Source: DASSUC01 sp035650075 (GTDB taxonomy: Bacteria; Actinomycetota; Actinomycetes; Mycobacteriales; Micromonosporaceae). From it: a DNA stretch of 64,000 nt. Position 1 is the stretch's first letter, and every line of letters starts with the position of its first letter. Positions 42,901 through 50,094 of the stretch are shown here, piece by piece. The DNA is taken from positions 1 through 64,000 of the forward strand of contig DASRII010000468.1 in the NCBI GenBank assembly GCA_035650075.1. The letters are read 5' to 3'. Both the position numbers and the translations under genes were made by a program. Under the pieces are notes generated by a model, which saw only the letters and a list, made by a program, of their open reading frames with translations, was not told the origin of the DNA and ran no database searches.

Positions 42901-45900
42901 CCAGGTACGAGTGGAACGAACGGGGACTGCTGACCAAGCAGACCGATCCCACGGGTGTGGCCACGTCAATGGGCTACGACAAGCTCGGCAATGTCACGAC
43001 GCAGACCGGGGCGCCGCGTACGACCTGGGTCAACGGCGTGCGTACCGACAATGTCGTACCGGTCTCGACGTTGGGACGCAACACGTTCGGCGAGGTGACC
43101 GACGCGCGGAACCCGGCCGGGGTCGTGAGCAGCATGGTGCTGGACGCGATGGGCCGACCGACGCAGGTGCGGCTGCCGGCATACACCCCACCGGGTGGGT
43201 CGGCGGTCAACCCGACGATCTCGACGCAGTACGACGGGCGGGGACTACCGACGCGGGTGACCGACGAGCTGGGCCGGGTCCGCACGTCGACGTACGACGT
43301 CTACGGGCGCGCGCTGACCGCGACCGAGCCGGATCCGGACGGGGCGGGACCGATGGCGGCACCGGTGTGGTCGTACGGGTACGACCGGGTCGGTGAGCTG
43401 CTGGATGCGACCGATCCGGCCGGCGCGCACCGGCTGGCGACGTACGACGACCTGGGCCAGGTCCGCACGTCGACGGTCAGCGACCGCGACACCGGGTCCA
43501 CTGTGTACTACACCACCACGCTGGGATACGACACGTTCGGCAACCCGGCCACGGTGCTCAACCCGTTGGGGCACACGCTGACGCTGGCGTACAACCGCGC
43601 CGGGGAACCCACCGGCGTGACGCCGCCGACCGGCCCGGATCTGCAGGTGGCCTACGATTTGGCCGGGCGCACCGTGCGGCAGACCACCGGCGGCGCGCGG
43701 GCGGCAACGACCACGTACGACCTGGCCGGCCGGCCGACCGCACAGTCGCAGCACACGGTCACCGGTAGTGTCCTGTCACCTCCGTTGGGGACGGTCACCA
43801 ATGCTTACGACGGTGCGGGCCGCCTCACGAAGCTGACCACCGCCGCCGGCCGCATCACCAACTACGGCTACGACACCGCCGGGCAGCAGGTTTCGATCAG
43901 CCAGCTGGTCGATCCGCTCCAGCCGGCCACCGCGGTGACCGTCGGACTCGGATACGACGCGCTGGGCAACCAGACGCACCTGGTCGACGGGCGCGGCAAC
44001 GCCACCGATACCACATACAACACGCTGGGTCTGCCCGAGTCGGTAACCGAGCCGTCCACCCCCGCGCACACCGCGGTGGCGGACCGGACCTGGACGACGG
44101 TGTACGACGCGGCGGGACAGGCCGTGCAGGAACGGCTGCCCGGCGGGGTGGTCCGCGCCCGGACCTTCGACGGCCTGGGCCGGCTGCTCACCGAGACCGG
44201 CACCGGCGGTGGTACGACCACCGCGACCCGGCAACTGGACTACGACGCCCTCGGTCGGGTGAGCAAGGTGTCCGGCCCCGGTGGCGACACCACGTACCAG
44301 TGGAACGACCGTGGCCTGCTGTCGGCCACCAGCAGCCCGACCGGCAACGCCAGCTTCGGCTACGACGGCGCCGGACACCTGAGCACCCGTACCGACGTCG
44401 CCGGCACCGCGACGTTCACCTACGACCCAGCGGGTCGGCCAGTGACCACAGTGGACCCGCTGACCGGACGCACCATCAGCTACAGCTACGCGGCGACCGG
44501 CGAACCCGCCGGATTCACGATGGGCACCGGCGCACCGAGCCGGACCATGAGCTACGACGACCTGGGCCGGCTGGCCACCGACACCTGGCGCAAACCGGAC
44601 GGCACCGCCGAGTCGAGCACCACCTACGGCTACGACCTCGACGGGACGCTGGCCAGCAAGACCACCACCGGTGTCGCCGGAGCCGGGTCCAACACGTATG
44701 GCTACGACGGTCTGAGTCGCCTCACGTCGTGGACCGGGCCGGACGGTCAACTGACCAGCTACGGCTACGACGGGGCGTCGAACCGCACCACCGTCACCAC
44801 CGCGGCTGGCATCCGAACCACCGCCTTCGATGACCGCAACCGGCAGACATCGGCGACCGGCGCCGGCCAGGCCGACCAGAGCTGGGTGTGGACACCACGC
44901 GGCACCCTGGCCTCGACGACGACGAACGGGCAGACCACGTCGTACACCGTCGACGCCTTCGAACGGCTCACCCGCGCCCAGGCGCCCGGGTACACAGTGG
45001 ACTACACCTACGACGGCCTGGACCGGTTGGCGCAACGCAACGGCGTCGGCTACACCTACGACGACCTGACCAACAACCCGGTCCGGTCACCCAGCTCGGC
45101 CGGGGAGGCGCTGACCTTCCGGACGCCGGACGGGACACCGGTCTCCGGCAAGACCGGCACTGCCCCCGCCCGGAGCCTGCTGACCAACCGGCACGGCGAT
45201 CTGGTCGCCGCGGCCGACCCCGGTACCGCCGCGGTGACCGCCTCGGCGAGCTACGACCCACACGGTCAGGTCACCGCGTCCAGCGGTCAACTGCCGTTGG
45301 GCTTCCAGGGCGGTTGGGTCGATCCCGACACCGGGCAGGTCAACGCCCACGCCCGCTGGTACAGCCCCGGCACCGGCAGCTTCACCAGCCGCGACACCGC
45401 CACCCTGGCACCGGACCCGGTCGCCCGCGCCAACCGCTACCAGTACGCCAACGCCGCACCCACCGTCTACGCCGACCCGTCCGGGCACGACCCCGGCGGC
45501 CGCGACCCGTACGAGGACTGCTACTGGGAAGACGACGAGATCTTCATCTGCCCCGACCCCGGTGGAGGAGGAGGCGGCGGCGGAGGAAGTTCCAGCCCCG
45601 TACAGACCAAACCCAAACCCAAGAACAAGTGCACGGGCTCGTGCAAGATACCGTGGCTGCACAAAATCAGCCCGCGCAAGCCACTCGGCAGCGAGCGAAG
45701 CCAGCGGCCGCAGAGCGAGGACATCACCGGTGGCAGGCTGATCCTCATCGAACCCGAACCCGTCGAAGCGGTCCTCACCTCCTGCGACACCACCGACTGC
45801 ACACCCACCCCCATGCCGCAGCCAGCACCCGGCGGGCCGGCACCGCCACCGCCGCTCGGAAACCCCAACCCCACACCAGGCCCATCACCGGCCCCACCGC

Positions 45901-46409
45901 CACCAGGGACTCCGTTCCCGTTCGAGCTCTTCTGCCGGATACAAAGCGCCATGAACGGGCCCCTGGCCGGATGCATCTGCCTCTACGAACCCCGCGCCTG
46001 CTGGGACGCCTTCGTCGGATTCCTCAAAGCCGTCTGGGAATGGATCGTCGCCAACCTGCCCGCCCTCATCGCGCTCATCGGGATAATCCTGGCGGCAGTG
46101 CTCTGCGAATTCTTTGCCGAAATCTGCCTGCTATTGACCGCAATAGTCTACGGAGTGGCCACCTTCGTCGGATGCCTGGCCAGCTACAACTGGCCCGCGC
46201 TAAAAGAGTGGATCCCCAAATGTTTGTTTGCCGCGTTGGTCGCCGCCGCCGGCGGCGCCCTGGCCGGCGGCAAGGTCGCCCAACAGTGGCACGAACTGTG
46301 GAAGCGAGCACGCGACTGGTGGACCAGAGGACGCGGACCCACCATACCCGGCGGACCAGGCGGACCCGCGCCACCACTTCCGCGCGACATCCTGATGGCA
46401 TTCAACTGA
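36966..46409 (+). CDS. Giant secreted Rhs/YD-repeat protein with LamG and nidogen-like inserts (Rhs 1)
   Basis: 3147 residues. GTG 36966 has AGAGGAG at ideal distance; the frame is open further upstream without such a site. A signal peptide (LVHPVTAVVMASLIVGMPLP, cleavage near Ala38) leads into a beta-rich N-terminal region with a DNRLRE-type module (about 355-540). The Rhs encapsulation part begins near residue 775 (ALAITRTYNSQDPRISGAFG). A LamG domain (about 995-1230) and a nidogen-like beta-sandwich (about 1458-1628) interrupt the YD repeats, which run on to about 2830. The Rhs-core signature (WYSPGTGSFTSRDTATLAPD) is followed by a Pro/Cys-rich spacer and a tip with several hydrophobic helices (about 3020-3115). 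The tip is of unknown activity. Confidence 0.93.
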   Translation: MSIDVRVRVRGPMRRLVHPVTAVVMASLIVGMPLPALAEPVLPPGASLTAPRQAVGSAAGRAHETSTAATTARSARTGRERARPPVPGAVGPERRYPDPVIPGSGSAPVGEQRVTLSANPGLPRTVDAGSPMEVVSERTPRSTVFANPDGTRTLRIYDGVAFVRRPNGGLVELDTALRPGPDGRLVPGAAANVSMAALSTDAAVGGIGFGPDTWVGFGIRDAIGKPATIDGATATYAGVRPGADLVLTATDWGFEEDIILRSKDAPTSWTFPLSLRGLTPELDTGTGTVVFKDGSGKVRGFIPPGFMVDSNVDPRRGTGERSNNVTYTLQQDRNGWAVRVDLDAAWLRDPARVFPVTVDPAFRDDAESDDTFVSSREMANRNNSSESNLPVGTYNGGAEKSASYVHFDQLKSTLANRYILGASANFWNYWSSSCSARPVTVYKVTQPWVGSTTKTWAGPAYDAASPLSTRTFAHGHTNCPGGAWESFALPADRVMGWVHGTESFYGLTLRASLTDSLGWRRFSSANFSDTPARPFLDVNYADQGARYALPVAVFSPPVTATSAGRITIRVTNWGSTTWTPTNGYRLTYKVLNSSGGVIQNGPLINLPGNAGPHQSIDVPVDVAPIGASGNFTLRVDMVNPSGASFNTTYGVPFGDVPFTIANGPPTILGNNPPNNAVVDTLRPTLWADYYDPDNTPAGVRRFTYRICNGTPQVPVGCQTSGQISSATWMVPAGTLAWGKTSFWYVTVSDTIGSSPEIGPLYFTPFVAQPTLTSHLASAGEESEVPGLNPLAGNYASTVTDASVAVAGPALAITRTYNSQDPRISGAFGVGWGSPLDQKLQEEAPDGNVVITTESGRRMRFGRSSDGTFVPPAGANLTLVRTTGSWTLRDPRGFKRVFDDVGRLTSVTDGDGRVQSFRYHSWGVLDRIVDETSGRSLRITWSSGRVSAVSTDPPAVGAPEPTWTYTYTGNLLTSACTPLSVQSCTTYEYSTSSQYRSVVMDDDPVAYWPFGETTGSVAENVVARTAGKYDGTYSNVTFGTQGALGGSTDPAASFTASSGSSVALPTNLFNSSLGYTVEFWYKADPGASGVLLGQQNTPLSGSPTNSLPLVYVGTNGWLCDANPVSPTTTVCGNGTVADGQWHQIVLTLFNSLAEMYIDGAWDGSSGTTNGTPADHRDMSYTFVGNGRATGPTRMYAPTGPVNFPFTGLIDDVAFYRHPLTAAQVAAHYAAGTAAGRLVKVTEPGGFVATQLSHDPMTGRITTLTDRHGTVWNLSDPVPDDGDQVVTLSPNTGESITYRYDAERNGRLISRTDTFGQTTREYNAAGFLSKVTDPNGNATVFDTDARGNVLGRTTCRAVGNCATEYAGYFLNASDPLDPRNDVRVWQADGRSASASDTTFRTTYDIDAAGRVTKATLPKPAGQSSAPTELFNYTNGTEPADGNTVVYTKATQSRTFQRADQTVLSLSGDDNYQQITLPFPVTFYGATYSNAWVSTNGNVSFENPGESSYFNVALPTSSKPNLAAYPFWDDLVVDASASVRTAVTGTAPNRTFIVEWRNVCPYGDTAKRLDFQVALAESGEISFNYAGIDAVPWEQGESATTGVESADGQRATQHSNLQPVLASGTAVVFTPGQARMPAGLLLSSTATNGGIERHFYSGSGDRIRTVDQAGLTTVRTYDRLGRVTATTTSTATENFGTTSFTYNAASLPATRTGPGVLNSVMGVTHTAVTTYGYDAMGRMTTQTVSDSTGGDAARTWTYGYDPAGRLISSRTPDGATTTQEWNNRGETVKVTRPGGLVSEYVYDEAHRMIETAATGPGVDPMTPGATRLVLESRAYDPAGRLASAVDAMGRETGYTYYSDNRLATTSRVRRDALGNVTSTTVLSDVDYDRAGNVIRSTGLGGVSTTYTYDAAGYLATSVLDPGGLARTTSYTRNKDGTVSRQTRTGAASPGRTEKTDYAYDTVGRLTTSTVDNTGGSPASLVTRYEWNERGLLTKQTDPTGVATSMGYDKLGNVTTQTGAPRTTWVNGVRTDNVVPVSTLGRNTFGEVTDARNPAGVVSSMVLDAMGRPTQVRLPAYTPPGGSAVNPTISTQYDGRGLPTRVTDELGRVRTSTYDVYGRALTATEPDPDGAGPMAAPVWSYGYDRVGELLDATDPAGAHRLATYDDLGQVRTSTVSDRDTGSTVYYTTTLGYDTFGNPATVLNPLGHTLTLAYNRAGEPTGVTPPTGPDLQVAYDLAGRTVRQTTGGARAATTTYDLAGRPTAQSQHTVTGSVLSPPLGTVTNAYDGAGRLTKLTTAAGRITNYGYDTAGQQVSISQLVDPLQPATAVTVGLGYDALGNQTHLVDGRGNATDTTYNTLGLPESVTEPSTPAHTAVADRTWTTVYDAAGQAVQERLPGGVVRARTFDGLGRLLTETGTGGGTTTATRQLDYDALGRVSKVSGPGGDTTYQWNDRGLLSATSSPTGNASFGYDGAGHLSTRTDVAGTATFTYDPAGRPVTTVDPLTGRTISYSYAATGEPAGFTMGTGAPSRTMSYDDLGRLATDTWRKPDGTAESSTTYGYDLDGTLASKTTTGVAGAGSNTYGYDGLSRLTSWTGPDGQLTSYGYDGASNRTTVTTAAGIRTTAFDDRNRQTSATGAGQADQSWVWTPRGTLASTTTNGQTTSYTVDAFERLTRAQAPGYTVDYTYDGLDRLAQRNGVGYTYDDLTNNPVRSPSSAGEALTFRTPDGTPVSGKTGTAPARSLLTNRHGDLVAAADPGTAAVTASASYDPHGQVTASSGQLPLGFQGGWVDPDTGQVNAHARWYSPGTGSFTSRDTATLAPDPVARANRYQYANAAPTVYADPSGHDPGGRDPYEDCYWEDDEIFICPDPGGGGGGGGGSSSPVQTKPKPKNKCTGSCKIPWLHKISPRKPLGSERSQRPQSEDITGGRLILIEPEPVEAVLTSCDTTDCTPTPMPQPAPGGPAPPPPLGNPNPTPGPSPAPPPPGTPFPFELFCRIQSAMNGPLAGCICLYEPRACWDAFVGFLKAVWEWIVANLPALIALIGIILAAVLCEFFAEICLLLTAIVYGVATFVGCLASYNWPALKEWIPKCLFAALVAAAGGALAGGKVAQQWHELWKRARDWWTRGRGPTIPGGPGGPAPPLPRDILMAFN

Positions 46410-46431
46410 CCGTCCACTGAGGAGACACGAC

Positions 46432-46821
46432 ATGGATACCAACTTCGCCGCGATCAATATCGTGGCGTCGGATCTGGCGAGATCCATCGCGTTCTACAGA
46501 CTCCTCGGCCTCGACTTCGTCATCGATGCCGACCACCCCACGCACGCCTCCGCCGAGCTTCCCAACGGCGTACACGTCATGCTCGACGCGCAGGAGGCCG
46601 TCATGCAATTCGCTCCGACATGGAGTCCACCGACCGGCAGCTCCCGCGTCGCGTTCGCCTTCGACGCACCGTCGGCCGAAGCGGTGGACGCCCTACACGC
46701 GGCGCTGGTGAACGCCGGATACGAGAGCATGCGCAAGCCGTGGAGCGCCGAATGGGGTATCCGGTATGCCACCATCCTCGACCCAGACGGTGTCCCGGCC
46801 GACATCCAGGCCTCACTCTAG
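46432..46821 (+). CDS. VOC (glyoxalase/bleomycin resistance) superfamily protein
   Basis: 129 residues. One full VOC module pair: FAAINIVASDLARSIAFYRLLGLDF, AELPNGVHVMLDAQEAVMQF, then SRVAFAFDAPSAEAVDALHAALVNAGYESM and WGIRYATILDPDGVPADIQA. The usual first metal His is replaced (NIVASD), as in many non-metal or binding-type members. GAGGAGAC precedes the ATG. It follows the Rhs gene by 22 bp but is a common housekeeping-type fold, not a known immunity protein. Its TAG stop overlaps the TAG of the convergent SARP gene by sharing a CTAG. Confidence 0.88.
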   Translation: MDTNFAAINIVASDLARSIAFYRLLGLDFVIDADHPTHASAELPNGVHVMLDAQEAVMQFAPTWSPPTGSSRVAFAFDAPSAEAVDALHAALVNAGYESMRKPWSAEWGIRYATILDPDGVPADIQASL

Positions 46822-49800
46822 GAAGGACTGATGAGTAACCGCATTCTTTCTCGGTACCGGATGCAGCCGCTCTCGGTCAGTGCGGAGAGCGCCTGACTCG
46901 CGGTGGTCCGCGCCGCGGCCATGTCCCCGGTCGCGGCGTGGACCTCCGCCTGGACCGCCATTGCCATGGCGGCGAGGTGCCGGAAGCGCCCGTCGCCGGC
47001 GGCGGCCAGCACGTCGGTGCACGCGGCGGCGGCGCGCTCGTGCTCGCCCAGGCGGAGCAGCGTGGTGGCCGACCAGAACATCGCCTCACATTCGCTGAAG
47101 TCGCCCGGACACTCGCGGGCGAGGCGAATCGCTTCCTCGTGCCGCTTCGGGTCGGCCGCGATCAGACCCTGCACCGTGTAGACGACCGGGAGGAAGCGCT
47201 GGCCGTCCACTTCGACGATGAGCGTCATGGCCGCCGTCACCGCGTCGGTGGCCGCTTCGGTGTTGCCGCACTCGAACTCCAGCATTCCGAGGTTGGCCAA
47301 CGCGCAAGCCTCGGCCAGGCGGTCGGGCAACACCCGCAATGCGGACAGCACGGCGACCAGGTGCTCCCGAGCCGCGGCCAAGTCACCCTGGGCCAGCAAC
47401 GCCTCGACCAGGGTCAGTTGGGCAACGGCCGCGCCGAGGGCCATGTCCGAAGTGGAGAACAGGTCCATGGCCGTCGTGGTGTGCCTGACCGCGTCGTCGA
47501 GCCGGCCGTTACTGCGCGCCAGATCGCCGAGGTTGACCCGGATGTTGCCGGCCAGGCCGGCGGGTGGCTGGAGGTCGAGGGCGCGCGTGTAGCAGTCCAT
47601 GGCCCGCTCCGGAAGGCCCGAGTCGCCATAGAAGAGGCCGAGGTTGCTGAGGCTCGCGACGGCGCCTTCAGCCCAGCCGATCTCCTCGGCGAGGTCGACC
47701 GCGTGAGTCAGCAAGGTAATCGCCGCGGGGTCGCGGTCGAGCCACCAACGCGCGGTAGCCACACTCAGCCGGCCGGCGATCTGCGCCGCGATGTCGCCGG
47801 CCTCCTCGGCCAGCCGCAGCGCGAGCTCGGCCGCCGTGAGCCAGTCGGACATGAGCAGCCGGATACCGAAGTAGCCGCGCATCGTGTCGGCCAGCCGCCA
47901 GGCGGTCTCCGGCTCGCCGTCGTCGTCGGCGGTCGCGATCGCGGCGAGGAGGCTCGGGCGTTCCGCATCCAGCCACGCGATCGCGTCGGCATTGGAGACG
48001 AACAGCGACGGCTCCGCGTCGGGTCCGCCGGGCAGGCGCAGCATCTGCGGGTAGGCGACCTGCGCCGCCGCGGCGCAATGACGTAGGTAATGCGCGTAGA
48101 GGCGGCGGCGGGCGGCCAGGCGCGCGGACAGTGGCTCGACCGACTCGCACACGCCGAGGGCGTACCGATGCAGCAGGTCGTGCATCGCGAACCGACCGCC
48201 CGGCGTCGGTTCGATCAGGTGGGCGCGCATGAGCCGCCGGAGGTCGCCGTCGACCTCGGCCGCGGCGGTGGCGGCCGCGGCTGCCGGGCTGAAGTCTGGC
48301 CCGGGAATCGTGCTCGTCAGCCGGAACAGCCGCTGCCCGGCGGCGTCGAGGCGGTGGTACGAGTGGTCGAAGGCGGCCCGCGGGCCAGCTCCGGCGTCGT
48401 CGTCGAGGTCGAGCGCGGCCGGCCATACCGCGTCCTGCACCTCGGTCACCATGGCCTCGACGGTCGTGTGGCGGCCATCGGTGAGGTTGGCGGCGACCAC
48501 CCGCAACGCGAGGGGCAGGTGACCGCACAACCGAGCCAGCTCCGCCGCGTGCTTTGGGGCCGCGGCGACCTCGGGGCCTGCCATCCGGGCGAGCAGCGCG
48601 ACCGCGTCAGGGCCGGGCAACGGGCCGAGCGTGATGCGATGGGCGCCGTCCCGGGCGACCACGCCGGCGAGGCGCTGCCGGCTGGTCACGATGACGAGTA
48701 CGCCCCGGCCGCCCGGCAGCAGGTCACGCACCTGGTCGGCGTGGTCGGCGTTGTCGAGAACGACCAGCAGCTGGCGGTTGGCGACCGTACTGCGGTACAC
48801 GGCGGCCGCCATCGGGACGTCGACCGGGATCTGCGCGGGTGTCACACCGAGCGACCGCAGGAGCGAGGTCAGCGCGTCGATCGGCAGCATCGGCGGATCA
48901 GCCGAGTAACCGCGCAGGTTCACGTACAGATGGTCGGCGCCGGTTCTGTCCGTCCACCGGTGTCCCCAGTGGACGGCCAGTGCGGTCTTGCCGACACCCG
49001 GTCCGCCGGTGATCAGCAGTGGGGCCGACTCACCGGCTCGCACGGCCCACGCATCCATCTCGGCCAGCTCGGTGTCGCGACCGGTGAAGTGAACGACATC
49101 GGGCGGCAGCTGAGCCACTGTCGGTCCGTCGGCGGCCGACGCGATCGCGATACCGAGGTACCGGCCCGGATCGTGGCCGCGGACGATCGCCAGGTACGCC
49201 TGCTGCAGCGGCTCGGACGGTGACAGGCCGAGCTCCTCGGACAGCGCTTCACGACCCTCGTGATAGCTCGCGATCGCGTCTGCCGGCCGGCCCGATCGGT
49301 ACAGCGCGGTGATGTGCAGACCGCGGAGGCGTTCCCGCATCGGCGATTCCACGAGGCATTCGCCGGCCGCCGTCGCCGCCTCGCGATGCTCGCCCAGCAC
49401 CAACGTGGCGTGGATCAGGTCTTCGAGCGCGCTCAATCGCAGCTCGGTCAGCCGAACGATCGTCGGTCGCAGCCGGTCCACATCGGACACATCGGCCAGG
49501 GCGGCGCCGCGCCACTGATCGAGCGCGGTGGCGAGCAGCTTCCGGCCGACGGTCGTGTCGCCCGCCGCGATCGCGCCGCGGCCTTCGGCGATGAGGTCCT
49601 CCGCCACTGTCGAGTCGACCTCGTCGCGGCTGACGTCGATCCGGTACCCGTGCGCGTCCCGGACGATTCGCGTCTCGCCCACGACGCGACGCAGTCCGTG
49701 AATGTAGACCTGGAGGTTCTTGGCGGCGGTGCGCGGTGGAGCCTGGCCCCACACGGCGTCGATCAGCGTGTCGGCGGAGACCGGCCGGTTGGGCTGGCTC

Positions 49801-49910
49801 AACAGCATGGCGAGCACGACACGCGCCTGCCGGCCACCGAGCTGGACCGGATGGCCGCCACGGGTAGCGGTGAGAACGCCCAGCACGCCGAAGCGCATCG
49901 ATGCCGTCAC
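46818..49910 (-). CDS. AfsR/SARP-family regulator with NB-ARC and TPR domains (copy 2)
   Basis: 1030 residues. Winged helix (about 5-100, MRFGVLGVLTATRGGHPVQL, RQARVVLAMLLSQPNRPVSA, NLQVYIHGLRRVVGETRIVR), activator domain (about 100-245), NB-ARC with Walker A LITGGPGVGKTALAVHWGH (about 308) and Walker B RQLLVVLDNADH (about 385), then TPR-like repeats to the end. GTG 49910 is chosen for its GGAGG site 5 bases upstream; the first GTG of the frame, 49937, has none as good. It is a paralogue-like match in architecture to copy 1 and, like it, diverges from giant secreted-protein genes (184-bp spacer). Confidence 0.9.
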   Translation of the reverse strand: MTASMRFGVLGVLTATRGGHPVQLGGRQARVVLAMLLSQPNRPVSADTLIDAVWGQAPPRTAAKNLQVYIHGLRRVVGETRIVRDAHGYRIDVSRDEVDSTVAEDLIAEGRGAIAAGDTTVGRKLLATALDQWRGAALADVSDVDRLRPTIVRLTELRLSALEDLIHATLVLGEHREAATAAGECLVESPMRERLRGLHITALYRSGRPADAIASYHEGREALSEELGLSPSEPLQQAYLAIVRGHDPGRYLGIAIASAADGPTVAQLPPDVVHFTGRDTELAEMDAWAVRAGESAPLLITGGPGVGKTALAVHWGHRWTDRTGADHLYVNLRGYSADPPMLPIDALTSLLRSLGVTPAQIPVDVPMAAAVYRSTVANRQLLVVLDNADHADQVRDLLPGGRGVLVIVTSRQRLAGVVARDGAHRITLGPLPGPDAVALLARMAGPEVAAAPKHAAELARLCGHLPLALRVVAANLTDGRHTTVEAMVTEVQDAVWPAALDLDDDAGAGPRAAFDHSYHRLDAAGQRLFRLTSTIPGPDFSPAAAAATAAAEVDGDLRRLMRAHLIEPTPGGRFAMHDLLHRYALGVCESVEPLSARLAARRRLYAHYLRHCAAAAQVAYPQMLRLPGGPDAEPSLFVSNADAIAWLDAERPSLLAAIATADDDGEPETAWRLADTMRGYFGIRLLMSDWLTAAELALRLAEEAGDIAAQIAGRLSVATARWWLDRDPAAITLLTHAVDLAEEIGWAEGAVASLSNLGLFYGDSGLPERAMDCYTRALDLQPPAGLAGNIRVNLGDLARSNGRLDDAVRHTTTAMDLFSTSDMALGAAVAQLTLVEALLAQGDLAAAREHLVAVLSALRVLPDRLAEACALANLGMLEFECGNTEAATDAVTAAMTLIVEVDGQRFLPVVYTVQGLIAADPKRHEEAIRLARECPGDFSECEAMFWSATTLLRLGEHERAAAACTDVLAAAGDGRFRHLAAMAMAVQAEVHAATGDMAAARTTASQALSALTESGCIRYRERMRLLISPS

Positions 49911-50094
49911 CGGCGCCTCCCTCCCGTCGCCGGTCACCTTACGACATTCCCGTTACGCGCCGCAGCCTGCGCATAAACCAACGTCATACCGGAGCCAAAC
50001 CGCGTTGTCCGATTCTCTGCCGGTGGTCGGCACGCGCCGGCTGTGCTCGCCGTCCATCCGCGGGCGGTGAGCTTCCGCGACGGGGGAGGGCATT

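Noticed and set aside
42000..45500. Periodic DNA pattern in the YD-repeat region considered as CRISPR or satellite
   Set aside because: The periodicity is protein-level (YD motifs of about 20 residues) with diverged DNA; there are no constant repeats with unique spacers.
46432..46821. VOC protein as an immunity gene for Rhs 1
   Set aside because: Its position fits, but the sequence is an ordinary VOC-fold protein with no link to known Rhs immunity families, and the Rhs tip is not a recognised toxin.
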